Shown here one piece after another: positions 37,101 to 45,450 of a DNA stretch of 64,000 bases. Both the position numbers and the translations under genes were made by a program. How positions within the stretch are numbered: position 1 is the stretch's first letter; every line of letters begins with the position of its first letter. Below the pieces are notes generated by a model, which saw only the letters and a list, made by a program, of their open reading frames with translations, had not been told where the DNA came from and searched no databases. The stretch comes from Chlorops oryzae (lineage: Eukaryota; Arthropoda; Insecta; Diptera; Chloropidae): assembly GCA_020466095.1 (NCBI GenBank), contig CM035808.1, positions 20,448,980 to 20,512,979 of the forward strand, given 5' to 3'.

Positions 37101-37354
37101 TCAAACGCAGCCGAACAATCGCTACTCACCTCATTTGTGATGAATAATTCGCCCCGCAAATCGCTGCCAGTTGTTCGAGGAATATGTCCACTGAACGCTG
37201 AGCTTGTAGCGCCGGCGATTCCAGCATCGCTATTGCCATCGTCGTTGCCGCGCTCGGTCTCGGCGCTGTTGAAGGAGTTCGCACTCAAATTCGTACCCCA
37301 GATAATGGAGCAGAGTGTGGGGTCCTCTTCGGTTTGATAGAGTCGCGTTATCAT
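17761..37354 (-). CDS. Class A (rhodopsin-like) peptide-type G-protein-coupled receptor, eight exons
   Basis: Coding exons, 5' to 3' on the minus strand: 37354-37130, 35742-35589, 19841-19692, 19627-19534, 19470-19320, 18461-18266, 18202-18108, 17940-17761. They sum to 1245 bases (414 residues plus stop) and every junction is phase-consistent. An in-frame stop upstream at 37430-37432 supports the ATG. The extracellular N-terminus is about 85 residues with an NLS glycosylation sequon at 22-24 and no signal peptide. TM1 (about 91-113) has GNVLNLVVLTRR with N1.50 at 105. TM2 is about 127-147. TM3 ends in ERYVSV (189-194), a DRY variant. TM4 is 209-226. TM5 is 262-287 with P5.50 at 272. TM6 is 324-348 with CVSP in place of CWxP. 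TM7 (356-378) has NYSITFYIY in place of NPxxY. Odd points: no aspartate at 2.50 and no obvious TM3 cysteine. The overall look resembles the insect FMRFamide/myosuppressin-like and B0563.6-type orphan receptors; that subfamily call is recollection and the ligand is unknown. Confidence 0.9.
18108..18202 (-). CDS. receptor exon 7: TM6 and third extracellular loop
   Basis: Residues 324-355. The TM6 core is SILFLLCVSPMAILHMTI, where CVSP replaces the common CWxP. Acceptor ATTTGCAG, donor GTACGT, phase 0. Confidence 0.87.
18266..18461 (-). CDS. receptor exon 6: TM5 and third intracellular loop
   Basis: Residues 259-323. TM5 is YKVMLEVIFKLIPTVLIAGL with the conserved proline. It is followed by a strongly basic loop (YRRTCEKRRKM) suited to G-protein coupling. 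Donor GTAAGC; ends in phase 1. Confidence 0.9.
18507..19256. mobile_element. inverted-repeat element with ACAGGGTG ends, in receptor intron 5
   Basis: Left end ACAGGATGTTCCGTTTGTGA and right end TCACAAACGGAACACCCTGT are inverted repeats continuing through GGGAGCTGATAGAGGGGGTC for about 70 bp. The flanks are AT/TA, fitting a TA target as in Tc1/mariner. Related copies lie at 45450-46024 and 44728-44775. It contains a second MITE at 18985-19120. No transposase. Confidence 0.75.
18985..19120. mobile_element. nested MITE, PIF/Harbinger-like, 136 bp
   Basis: Ends GGGCCGTTTTCTCATC and its complement GATGAGAAAACGGCCC, with TTA on both sides (18982-18984 and 19121-19123). A TWA duplication with GGGCC ends fits PIF/Harbinger MITEs. 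Confidence 0.7.
19320..19470 (-). CDS. receptor exon 5: TM4 and second extracellular loop
   Basis: Residues 208-258. TM4 is LIVFLTTLVTFIIYLPSVF. The loop has a single cysteine (ELIKCVLI) and a charged stretch FRRDNE. Donor GTAATT; ends in phase 0. Confidence 0.88.
19534..19627 (-). CDS. receptor exon 4: TM3 and ERY motif
   Basis: Residues 177-207 plus part of 208. It carries VMMLLVLTIERYVSVCHP, the most family-diagnostic stretch in the gene. The donor GTTGGT is weak, but the phase and the TM4 continuation fit. Flanked by introns of 64 and 63 bp. Confidence 0.9.
19692..19841 (-). CDS. receptor exon 3: TM2, first extracellular loop, start of TM3
   Basis: Residues 127-176 plus part of 177. The acceptor is AATTTCAG and the donor GTAAGC. 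TM2 reads AYSTAALLAIVFAIPFGI, with no aspartate where the LAxxD motif usually sits. The loop contains an expected tryptophan (QWEEF). No cysteine is seen at the usual start of TM3. Confidence 0.9.
21676..21810. repeat. snap-back palindrome
   Basis: Arms GGGCTATCTCCAGTTGTGTC and GACAGAACTGGAGATAGCTC, continuing through a shared TTCATATAAAAA stretch, form a long imperfect hairpin of about 50 bp per arm. The adjacent 21811-21865 repeats part of the loop sequence. Likely a small foldback transposon; no target duplication identified. Confidence 0.65.
22890..23521 (+). mobile_element. degraded mini-me/DINE-1-like element, family 1
   Basis: Recognisable order of blocks: CATACCCGA start, GAAATGATCACCCTCACCAG, CCATGTCC with a decayed GTCT tract, GAGCTATCTTG, GTAAGAACAAGTTCGAGAA, GGGATACCTCCAGCACTAGG, and TGTGTCGGCTATTGAATTGTC at the end. 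More diverged than the copies at 29.6, 32.0 and 33.9 kb, so older. Confidence 0.7.
24295..24956. mobile_element. Harbinger-like foldback element, degenerate copy
   Basis: Shares ATCTCAATGCACTTTTCCCA, CATGGAAGCGTTTTT, GGCGAAGTTATAACTTT and the right end CAAACTAGTG with the elements at 26983 and 40079. It lacks most of one arm. Confidence 0.65.
25764..25793. repeat. (TC)n microsatellite
   Basis: About 14 TC units, slightly interrupted. Confidence 0.9.
26983..28069. mobile_element. Harbinger-like foldback element, 1087 bp
   Basis: Two long arms (about 480 bp each) are inverted copies of one another around a centre near 27520. The termini are CACTAGTTTACA and TGTAAACTAGTG, with TTA directly outside both ends (26980-26982 and 28070-28072). 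No open transposase gene. The whole element can form a near-complete hairpin. Confidence 0.8.
28073..28820 (+). mobile_element. chimeric mini-me element: family 1 head, family 2 tail
   Basis: The 5' part (TATACCCGACACACTCTGTG, CCAGTCGAGATAGACC, GATCAGCTTCACC) matches the copies at 29598, 31978 and 33944. After the GTCY tract (28207-28326) it switches to GGTCGGATCTCCTCCGAAAC and ends GGGACGCTGGCTATTTC...TTTAGCTTTCTTAG, matching 48815-49480. The switch lies at the tetranucleotide tract. The 224-residue minus-strand ORF across it is incidental. Confidence 0.8.
29251..31630. repeat. tandem segmental duplication, unit 1 (2380 bp)
   Basis: Nearly identical to 31631-33723 in direct orientation, starting AAATCTTAATACAATGAC and ending CACTCGACACTTTTCGACTTT. 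It contains a mini-me element and, at 30493-30818, about 326 bp absent from unit 2. The 60-codon minus-strand ORF at 31437-31619 is hydrophobic and present in both units but has no recognisable family. Confidence 0.9.
29598..30160 (+). mobile_element. mini-me/DINE-1-like element, family 1, in unit 1
   Basis: Full block order from TATACCCGACACACTCTG to TTACTTGTTT. The terminal hairpin region is shortened: TTGTCAGGCTCGCCTTAC, seen in the unit 2 copy, is missing. Confidence 0.85.
31631..33723. repeat. tandem segmental duplication, unit 2 (2093 bp)
   Basis: Directly abuts unit 1. It differs by scattered substitutions, small A-run indels, the missing ~326 bp (replaced around 32892-32911) and a more complete 3' end of the internal mini-me element. 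Confidence 0.9.
31978..32562 (+). mobile_element. mini-me/DINE-1-like element, family 1, in unit 2
   Basis: Same insertion as in unit 1, duplicated with its host segment. It retains TTGTCAGGCTCGCCTTACTA near the 3' end, a potential short hairpin as expected for a Helentron-type terminus. Confidence 0.85.
33944..34583 (+). mobile_element. mini-me/DINE-1-like element, family 1, with long GTCT tract
   Basis: Starts TATACCCGACACACTCTATG and ends CAGGCTCGCCTGACTATAAC then ACCCTTACTCG. The internal GTCT tract at 34074-34168 has over 20 uninterrupted units, far longer than in its relatives. Confidence 0.85.
34074..34168. repeat. (GTCT)n microsatellite inside a mini-me element
   Basis: More than 20 perfect tetramers. 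The apparent ORF at 33961-34194 is a CLSV repeat produced by this tract. Confidence 0.95.
34618..34694 (+). other. tRNA-like sequence, possible SINE head
   Basis: Contains GGTTCGATTCC, an exact match to the RNA polymerase III B-box consensus, with an A-box-like TGGGATAACGTAGG about 50 bases upstream. The T-stem and acceptor stem do not pair properly, so it is not a functional tRNA. It begins shortly after the preceding mini-me element. Confidence 0.35.
34700..35588. other. 3'-most part of intron 2 on the plus strand, nothing recognised
   Basis: AT-rich with homopolymers near 35050 and 35290. No element boundaries or coding signal beyond the receptor exon that follows. Confidence 0.4.
35589..35742 (-). 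CDS. receptor exon 2: TM1
   Basis: Residues 76-126. The acceptor is GCCCGCAG and the donor GTAAGT. The hydrophobic run SYGIILPIICTLGIIGNV and the NMRGTAYIYMR intracellular loop are typical of TM1 and ICL1 of peptide receptors. The exon ends in phase 1, matching the exon at 19841 and not the cryptic exon at 20366. Confidence 0.9.
35743..37129 (-). other. intron 1 of the receptor gene, 1387 bp
   Basis: GTGAGT donor, GCCCGCAG acceptor. Contains no recognisable element or gene; short ORFs near 36300 and 36724 look incidental. Confidence 0.75.
37130..37354 (-). CDS. receptor exon 1: start codon and extracellular N-terminus
   Basis: Codes residues 1-75 and ends on a complete GAG codon at a strong donor, GTGAGT. 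The ATG context (GAGCAATGA) is acceptable for an insect. The segment is polar and Ser/Asn/Gly-rich, with an N-glycosylation sequon at residues 22-24, and carries no hydrophobic leader. Confidence 0.83.
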
Positions 37355-37399
37355 TGCTCCTTCGTCTTTTTTTTTCTTTACTAAATTAGTGCATTCAAA

Positions 37400-37620
37400 A
37401 ACGTGCGATTGATTGCTGCACGATTCTGCTTAATTAGAATTGCAAATCACGTGCGCTACGCTCTTCTCCGGACGTGCCGTGACGTGCGGTGCCGTGTCGC
37501 TCTGTAGCGTGTAAAGTCCTTCACGCCAACGAGAGGTATCGCGGCAAACGGATATTGGGATGCGACACTTTTGACGCTCTCAATGTAACGACGGGAGCTT
37601 GAGACGAGAATGCGTCTCTT
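37400..37620 (-). promoter_or_regulatory. probable promoter/5' leader region of the receptor gene
   Basis: This stretch just upstream of exon 1 is clearly richer in G+C and CpG than its surroundings and has no TATA box, consistent with a TATA-less insect promoter or a 5' leader. The exact start site is not determined. Confidence 0.3.
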
Positions 37621-37639
37621 TGGCGGTCGATGGGAGCGA

Positions 37640-38630
37640 GTTGAGAAATAATAAAATTGACCTTAAATTAAATAAAGTCAAATGAAAAAAAAAATAAAAA
37701 TAAATAAATAAATAAAATAAAATAAAAAATAGAATAAAAATAAAAAATTGAAAAATGAAGAGAAAACAGGGAACAGAAAAGGGGTTAAAACTTATCGAGC
37801 GTTTAATAACCGAATAAGCAAATCAATTATTCGTGCTTTTTGTAGAGCACTGGAGCTTTCGCTTGAGTGAAGCTTTCCGTCTGATCATTCAATTTACTTT
37901 TGCACTTTCGATTGGTTTATTTCTCCCCTTTTAATTGATCCTCTTTTTCCTTTTTGGCTTTTATTGTCGAAGTTTTCTTTTTCTTTTGATTTTGCGGCGG
38001 CCATTCACTTTTTAACTTGCATTTTGACGCATCAAACCTTGAACGCTATCGAATCTATGCAGCCGCGCTCCATCACGGTGCGATAGATTTCAATGGCACA
38101 GTCGGCAGAAATTGCATTTCCTGCTTTTCCTTGATAGCGGCTTCGGAAATTGCTGTCGATGCCTTTTTCCGTTAATTGTTGAATGAACACTTTCAGTTTG
38201 ATTTTCGCTCGCACTTGAATATGAGAAAGAGCTGAAAGCATAAAACGAAAAGATAATTTGAGTAAGCTCCTTTGATAATTTTCTCCCCTTGCTTTAGTTT
38301 TCGTTTTCATTCTTTTAGGTTAGCAATCAGCAGAAAAAACTTAACTTTTAAGGCCGCCATTTTGTGCCTGATGGTTGTTGAAAATGGTAAAATTATCCTT
38401 GGATTAAAAATCGTAAGGATTTTGTTTTCATCTTTTGACCTTAGACACAGTCAGCTCCAAGAAATTAATTCTATGGATTCGTGCCTTAACGTTAGCATTG
38501 TAATCAATAAAATAATCAATTAACAGTGGATTTTAAAATAAAAATCAAGTAGATATCAGCTATGAGCGCCACGACTTTATACACTGCAAAAGTAATGCTA
38601 GCTTACAAATAATTTTTTTTGGCGGGCGCA
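37640..38630. other. upstream flank of the receptor gene
   Basis: An A-rich low-complexity run occupies 37680-37760. The rest holds no recognisable gene; a 92-codon minus ORF at 38032-38310 lacks any known motif. Confidence 0.4.
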
Positions 38631-38635
38631 AAAAA

Positions 38636-38765
38636 TATTGAAAAAATTTTTCATGGAAGCGTTTTTTTTTTTATATTAACAAAAAAAAAATTTGTTTTTT
38701 CGGAGGTATTGCAGATTTTTTGAGCAGAACTCGACCAAGCATCGATCAATTTAAACAAATTGCTG
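38636..38765. mobile_element. fragment of the Harbinger-like foldback family
   Basis: Matches an internal segment of the 26983/40079 elements: TTTTTCATGGAAGCGTTTTT, TTTTCGGAGGTATTGCAGAT and GAGCAGAACTCGACC. Both ends are missing. Confidence 0.65.
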
Positions 38766-38942
38766 TAGAGTCATAGAGAAAGCATTCTTCTGCAATGAAA
38801 ACAGTCGTGGAGTACAAAGTAGAGCTCTGCGTCAAATATTTCGACGGTCTTCAGTGTACGCAAAAAAGGTAGATTATCTACACTCTAATCTCTTTTCTCT
38901 ACGTTAAAAACTCTATAGTAGAATTCAAGCTTTAAACATTGT

Positions 38943-39250
38943 CATTTTATTGAAAACACATCTATTCTTACATATCCGATGAGGGGTATTTGGGAGTGGT
39001 ACGGATTAATTGTGAACTGAAATTAAATTTGGTCAATTTGTTTAATTATGACTGCCCGAATCATTAATCCTTATGATTAATAACCAAAGCGAAATGAAAA
39101 CAAAAAATAATGATTAAGAACTAAGAAACAATAAATTCTTATTCTTCTTCTTGTGTTTTGAAAGTTTCGGCCTATCCCGGGGTCCGCAAGAAAAAAAAAA
39201 TTCTTATTATAATTAATATTCATTTAGATTTATCAGGACTGATTTCTCGG
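38943..39250. repeat. repeat X, uninterrupted copy
   Basis: Shares TTTATTGAAAACACAT, TTAATTGTGAACTGAAATTA, CCTTATGATTAATAACCAAA and GACCTATCCCGGGGTC-like sequence with 39974-41135. The element class is unknown. Confidence 0.75.
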
Positions 39251-39254
39251 AATT

Positions 39255-39945
39255 GAGAAAAATATTTATTTTTAAGAAAAATAAACAATTAATCGAACCT
39301 TCCTAAGCCAGAAAAACCATAGAATATTCCTTCACATTAATATGAACTTAAACGCTACCATTACAAAAACAAACGCTAATATTATTATGCGACGGGCTCG
39401 TCTATGATCGAACATTTCATAGTCTTTCAGCCATTCAAGCCAAGCTCACGCGCTCAGTCTTTTTCGGTGCGCGCTGCTGTTCGGTCGTTTTTCGGGAGTC
39501 GCGGATCGCGGTAGTTTAGTGCGAACAGTGAGTTAAGTGTGTCGGGCAAGTGAAATTGTTTGTATGGGCCAGATATATGGTTAAGGCGCTTCGCTCTCTC
39601 GCAATTCTCAGTTGTTTCGCTCGCGAAGTAAAATAGAGAAGTCGTTCGTTTTGTTCGTGTCGAAATGCATCGTCAGCAGCATGTTGATAAGGTGAGGTAC
39701 TTTAATAGACTTTTTTTCACGTCGTTGAGTTGTATATGACTTTTTTTTTTCATTGATATTTATCACTTATCCTATTTTTTTAATGTTTTTAAATCTTCTT
39801 CAAAGTGCAAGTCATGCTTACATATGCATTACATACATATGCTTACATAAGCTCATATAAATGATTCTTTTCTCTCTTTATACCTTTTCCGAAGGAAAGG
39901 GTATATTAAGTTTGGCAAGAAGTTTGTAACAAATCAAAGGACTCT
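39255..39945 (+). repeat. repeat Y: promoter-like leader cassette, best copy
   Basis: Contains TCAGTCTTTTTCGGTGCG, an insect initiator (TCAGT) context, then a GC-richer leader. A short frame from ATG 39665 reads MHRQQHVDK and runs into GTGAGG, a good splice donor (39692). It is followed by GGTACTTTAATAGACTT and, further on, GAAAGGGTATATTAAGTTTG. The arrangement resembles the promoter, first exon and donor of a transcribed unit, but no coding body follows. Could be an LTR-retrotransposon leader, a captured gene 5' end or a Helentron-type element. Confidence 0.5.
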
Positions 39946-39973
39946 CTAGGTAAAAAATTCAGGCACTAGACTC

Positions 39974-41135
39974 TGTAATTTTATTGAAAACACATTTATT
40001 CTAACATACCGGATGAGGGATATTTGGAAATAGTGTGGATTAATTGTGAACTGAAATTAAAATCCGCAGGTATGATAACACTAGTTTACAAATAATAATT
40101 TTTGGCGTGTTCAGGAGATCTCAATGCACTTTTCCCGTAGACTTTGGCCTTCTAAACACGAAAATAATATTAAAAAATTTTTTTCATGGAAGCGTTTATT
40201 TTTTATTAATTTTTTAAAAAAGAAATTTTTTTTTCGGAGATATTATAGATTTTTTGAGCAGAACTCGGCCATGCATCGACCAATTCAAATGAAGTACCAC
40301 TCAAATTAAACAAAACTAACGCTTCTAAAACTCTTTCCTACATATTTTTAAGATTGGTAAGGAAACTAAGATTCTGTAGACCTATAAACCTAAAAAAAAA
40401 TATTTTTGTAGCAAAAATACATGTTTTTTTTCATTTATCGGCATCTAAAAAATAGATTCCAAAAAGACAATTTGTTTTTACATTTTTGATTTAAAGGTGG
40501 GTCCTTACCCAACAAAACAGTATAATATTTTTAAAATCCATGGATAAATGGCGAAGTTATAACTTTTTAAGTGAGGGGATAAAGCCAATATGAGCAATGA
40601 GAATGACAAATTTTGCCTTAGAGTATGCAATGTATTTTTGCGATACGGTTTAAATTTTTTATTTTCATTGCTTATATTGGCTTTATCCCCTCACTTATAA
40701 AGTTATAACTTCGCCATTTATTCATAGATTTTGAAAAATAAAATTCAAAAAATTTTCAATATCTCCAAAAAAAAACTTTGTTTTTTTTTTTAAAATTAAT
40801 ATAAAAAAAAACTTCCATGAAATTTTATTTCAATAATTTTTTCGTGTTTAGAAGGCCAAAGTCTATGGGAAAAGTGCATTGAGATCTCCTGAACAAAATG
40901 GCTGGAAACTAGTGTAAGTGGTAAAATTGAATAAATGTGACTGCCCGAAACATAAATCCTTATGATTAATAACCAAAGCGATATCAAAACTAAAGATAAT
41001 AATGATTAATAACTAAGAAACAATAAATTGTTATTCTTCTTCTTGTGTTTTGAAAGTTCCGACCTATCCCGGGGTCTGCAAGAAACAATAAAATCTTATT
41101 ATAATTAATATCCATTTGGATTTATAACTGATTGG
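39974..41135. repeat. repeat X, copy split by a foldback element
   Basis: The left part is 39974-40078 and the right part 40915-41135. The 836-bp element at 40079-40914 sits between them with a TAA duplication, which proves that repeat X was there first. Confidence 0.78.
40079..40914. mobile_element. Harbinger-like foldback element, 836 bp, inserted in repeat X
   Basis: Termini CACTAGTTTACA and GGAAACTAGTG with TAA on both sides (40076-40078 and 40915-40917). Long inverted arms with GTGAGGGGATAAAGCCAATA near the centre. Same family as 26983-28069. No transposase. Confidence 0.8.
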
Positions 41136-41139
41136 ATGA

Positions 41140-43800
41140 ATTCTTGGCTGAGATATAATTCTTAATTGAGAACTGCAGCAGTCAGTATAAATAGTGATTT
41201 TCTAAGTTATCTTTCCGCCAAAAAAATGTTTACAAACATAAAAAAAAACAAAAAAATTCTGATTTAAAAAAATTTGAGTTATGCCGGTTTTGTATTCAGT
41301 ATGTTCTGAGCAATTCGCCTACTTAACTACTTTTTTTTGCTCCATAAAACCTTGACGTACTATTTTTAAACTTTTACCTTTTAATTTTTGCCAACGTCAT
41401 TCATTTTATTATAATGCCGCACATATGCTGTGATTTTAAGAAGAACAATAGCAACAGCAGCAACAATACGTGGGCCACTACCCCGCTCACACTCCCTTCT
41501 GTGCCTACGAATACATAACGAAAGAAAGGCTTTCTCAATTTAGATTATGTCGTTGATAAGCGTTTAAAAATTAACATGCGGTGAGCGATACCAGCTCCCA
41601 ACACAGCCGAACCGAACAGCAACCGAACCGAACCATTCGAAACCACACCACAGCACAGCACAGCACATCACATCACCTCGCACATCGCCTCGAACATGAA
41701 TTCAATGAAAGGACATTAAAAAATGAAAGTAAAATGAAAAGTCGAAGGATTCAGGCAAATGAACGTGCATATGGAAACAAGAATGCAAATTACTATTTGC
41801 ATGTGTGCGTGCATGCATGATAAATCAAATATTGAGACCACAAAACATTTATAAATGCTTGCAATTCATATTCGAAATTCAACAATCTCCTTGGGAGATG
41901 AAAAAGGCGAAGGCGAAGGCTGCGAGCAACACCAAATCCTTCTTATGGTTGCTTTCATAGATTTTATACATACATATGTACGTTGTGATTGTCGCCTTCT
42001 TCGAAATTCACTCAATGAATTGTATGCATATTGTGCAGTGTAAATAAATAAATTTTGGGTGTCAGTATATTGGAAACCACATCGAATGGTGTCAGTGTGT
42101 AGGTTTTCCACGATAAGAATAAAAACAGATGTCGTATTTGTGTGAATAAATAAATTTTGAATTGACATATACATGGCAGCTTGCTATTTAGCGGACATGA
42201 GCGGTCATATTACAAATACGCTCTACATACGCACAAGAACGTCAGCACACTCGCCAGCACACAGACCGATGTATCGCAGAAATGATGAAGATATTTATTG
42301 ACAGTTTAGTAAATGACATTTTTGCAATCCTTGCTTCCTTAATTTGCAAGTCAAAATTGTTATATTTTTCAATTTTTTTTTTTTTTAAATCGAAAAACAA
42401 GCGAACAATAGAGTACAAATCAATTTTGGAAAAAGGGCTCCTAAAGGTATCGGTACACGATCAAGAAATCCTACCAACCAGCCATTAGGGCAATATTTGA
42501 TGTTTTTGATGTATGAAAACTCGTATTTGGATGCATATATAGGTCTGAGGAAAAAAAAAAAGTTTTGTTCTCTAGACAAAGAGACCAAAATAATATCTCT
42601 TTTCGAACTAATTTCTATGCTATGGGACCTCAGCCTCACTGAGTATCGAAATGTCCAAAATAATAATGTTGCTTCTGTAGCTATCGCTACTGAGGTTGGG
42701 TGTTCTACCGAAGCAGTAAAAAAATTCCATATTCATTTCTAGTTTTGAAAGATCTTTCGCCTCTCTCGCGCATCATAAATACTGAAATAACGAATCATAA
42801 AAACTTAACGTTTAAATTTTATGCTTATGAATTTTTCTCTAATTGTTGACATCAACACGTTTACATTGCTGGTGTAAACACTTCGGCAATAATCAACAAC
42901 AACGCTGAAAACTCGAATGGTGTCGTGCTAGTGTAAACTAGAAAGCAATATTGCCGCTGGAACCATACAAATGTTGACGAAAATTTCGTTGATCGTTTAC
43001 AAGCACCTTAAGTTTCTAGTGAAATGGAAAATTTTAAAGCTTTTTGACTCAGTAAAAAAAAATTAAGCTATTTTCGAACCACTTTAAAAAGTGAAAATGA
43101 CAAAAATTATACTGAACGCCACAAAGTATGCAAAGATTAATTACCAAAATTTGGTTTCTGGCACATCACATCTGACAGCCAATACTGGAGCTTGTGATTT
43201 AGATTACTATTTAAAGACCTTAAATTGAAGCCACAGTTATTCCGGCAACTTTTTGATCGAACAAGAGCGAATTCTCAAAATCTATGAACTTAAATTTTTA
43301 TTTATTTTTCCGCTGTGTTTGCTTTTAGTGTACAATATCTCGAGGATATCGAAATGTGCGTATTTGTTTGTTTAAGTATTCGTTTTATATTTTCTGTTTC
43401 TTTGTTCCTTTTTTTTTTTTGATGTTTGTTTAGGTGAGGGCTAAAGTTTGTCCTAAATTTACGAAACGATGACATAATTTAAGTAGAAGCAATCCGTTTT
43501 TGTCGTCTTCATTGATGGTCACAGAATATTTTCGTTAATATTTGGAATGTTGTATGCTTGGATTAAGAAAAAGAGAGATAAAAAATATTTAAAAAAAAAA
43601 CTCTTCTATTGAGCATTGAGACAAGTATTTTTAAGAAATTCATGGCATTTCGTAATACAAAACCGTCGCCGAAGGACAAACTCTCTTGAGGTAGTCTTTG
43701 CTTTTTGTGCCTTCGAATTTCTTTAGCAGGCATGAAAAGTTCAAGAAGTGGTTGACAATTTTTATTTTCTTTCGTCTTTTTCTTTTATAATTATTTTTAT
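41140..43800. other. noncoding stretch
   Basis: 41580-41700 contains an ACAGC/ACC-rich low-complexity run that yields a His/Ser/Thr-rich 79-codon ORF without a family. The rest is AT-rich with a T run at 42372-42386. No gene supported. Confidence 0.4.
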
Positions 43801-43804
43801 TCTT

Positions 43805-43900
43805 TTTATACCTTTTGATAAGGTAAGGTACTTTAATAGACTTTTTTTATATGATTTTCTTTATTGATATTTATCATTAATCCTATTTTGTAAAGGTCTC
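43805..43900 (+). repeat. repeat Y, partial copy
   Basis: Begins at the donor-like GATAAGGTAAGGTACTTTAA and continues through ATTGATATTTATCATTAATC, lacking the leader. Confidence 0.55.
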
Positions 43901-43999
43901 TGGTCTTCAATTTTTCCATTCATTGCTTACTTTAATTTCATTTTACGCATTTTTGTGGAAAGTTTTACAAAATCCTTTAACTCCTCGTCAAATTTTTTT

Positions 44000-44775
44000 G
44001 AGTAATTTAAAAAAAAATATTTATTTTTAAGAAAAATAAAGAATTAATCAAGCCTTCCTAAGCCAGAAAAACCATAAATATTCTTCACATTAATATAATT
44101 CAAATAACATTACAAAAATCTAATATCTTTATGCGATGTGGATCATCATGGCTCGTCTATTATCGAATCTTCATGCCTTTAACCATTAATGCCAAGCCAT
44201 CGCGCTAGTCTTTCGGTGCGATGTGATTGATGGTTTTCGGGAGTCGGAATTCGAATTTGCAGAACAGTGTTAAGTGTGTCGGGCAAGTGAAATTGTTTGA
44301 TGGGCCAGATATATGGTTAAGGCGCTTTCTTACTCTCATTTCAGATTTTTGCTCGAATAAAATAGAGAAGTCGTTCGTTTTGTTCGTGTCGAAATGCAGT
44401 CATGCGTTGAATAAGGTGGGTATTTAATAGACTTTTGTACACGTCGTTGAGTGTATATGACTTTTTTTTTATTGATATTTATCACTTTCTATTTGTAAAG
44501 GTTAGCTCCTCATTTTCCATGGTTGCTTCATTTATTTAAAGATCTTTTTGTTAATTTTACTGAAAATTTGGATAACCTACCTCTTTTTTATTATGCTTTA
44601 AGTTTGAAGTGTGCTACAATGCATTTCTAAGCTCATTCAAGTGTTCAATTGGTTTTTTTTTTCCGAATGAAAGGGTATATTAAGTTTGGCACGTGATTTG
44701 TACAGCCAAGTAAGTTCAGATAGATATACAGGGTTTCCGTTTGTGAAGTTAACGTCGGGAGCATAGGGTCAGAAA
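44000..44775 (+). repeat. repeat Y, second long copy with deletions
   Basis: Parallel to 39255-39945: CTTCCTAAGCCAGAAAAACC, AGTGTGTCGGGCAAGTGAAA, GATGGGCCAGATATATGG and AGAGAAGTCGTTCGTTTTG are shared, with many one- to several-base losses. It ends by running into ACAGGGTTTCCGTTTGTGAA at 44728. Confidence 0.7.
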
Positions 44776-45125
44776 GGGTATGTGCAACCGCTTACAGATG
44801 AAATTACTTGTGTAGGATAAGATTTATGGTTAAAATTAAGAATTATCGACCTGCGTTAAGCGTTAAAAGATAAATAGCCTTAATTATATGAACTAAACTA
44901 CTTGATAAACGCAATATTATTTCATGAAATCATTGTGTTATATGACTTTACTTACCATTTTCAAGTACGGTCAGCTTTTAGGTGGGTTGTTGGTAAATTT
45001 AGAGCCGATGATTTTATCTTAAGTATTATGTGCGGCAGTGAAATTGTTTTTATTGCCATAATGGTAAGAACTTCTCTCGAATCCGTTTTTGCTGCAGAAA
45101 AAAAACGGGACTTTACGGCAGAGCA
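44775..45125. other. unclassified segment between repeat Y copies
   Basis: A 79-codon plus-strand ORF (44902-45141) lies here and has no recognisable family. Nothing else supported. Confidence 0.3.
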
Positions 45126-45450
45126 TGCACTAGGAAGGTAAGTACTTTAATAAAACATTTTTAAAATTTGTATGCCTAAATTTTATTGATATATAAGTTT
45201 TATTTGTAAGCAAATTCTCCATTTTCCATGTTGTTACTTATTTAAGTCTTTTTTTTGTTATTTTTGAAAATTATGGCTACCTATCCTCTTTTTTATTATG
45301 CTTTTAAATCTTCTTCAAAGTGCAAGTCATGCTTACATATGCATTTCTAAGCTCATTCAAGTGATTCAATTAGGTTTTTTTTCCGAATGAAAGGGTATAT
45401 TAAGTTTGGCACGGAGTTTGTAACAGACCATAGAAGTCGCGATAGATATA
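45125..45450 (+). repeat. repeat Y, third partial copy
   Basis: From GGAAGGTAAGTACTTTAATA to GAAAGGGTATATTAAGTTTG. The leader is missing. It ends at ACAGGG of the adjoining inverted-repeat element, as does the 44000 copy. Confidence 0.6.

Noticed and set aside
36980..37129. Continuation of the exon 1 frame past 37130
   Set aside because: The frame stays open into intron 1, but GTGAGT at 37129 is a strong donor and only splicing there joins to TM1.
38943..41135. LTR retrotransposon with repeat X as its two LTRs
   Set aside because: No clear TG...CA ends, primer-binding site or polyprotein could be found between the copies, so only 'repeat' is supported.
41581..41820. 79-codon plus-strand ORF rich in Ser, Thr, His and Arg
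   Set aside because: Generated by ACC/CAGCAC low-complexity sequence; no family or supporting signals.
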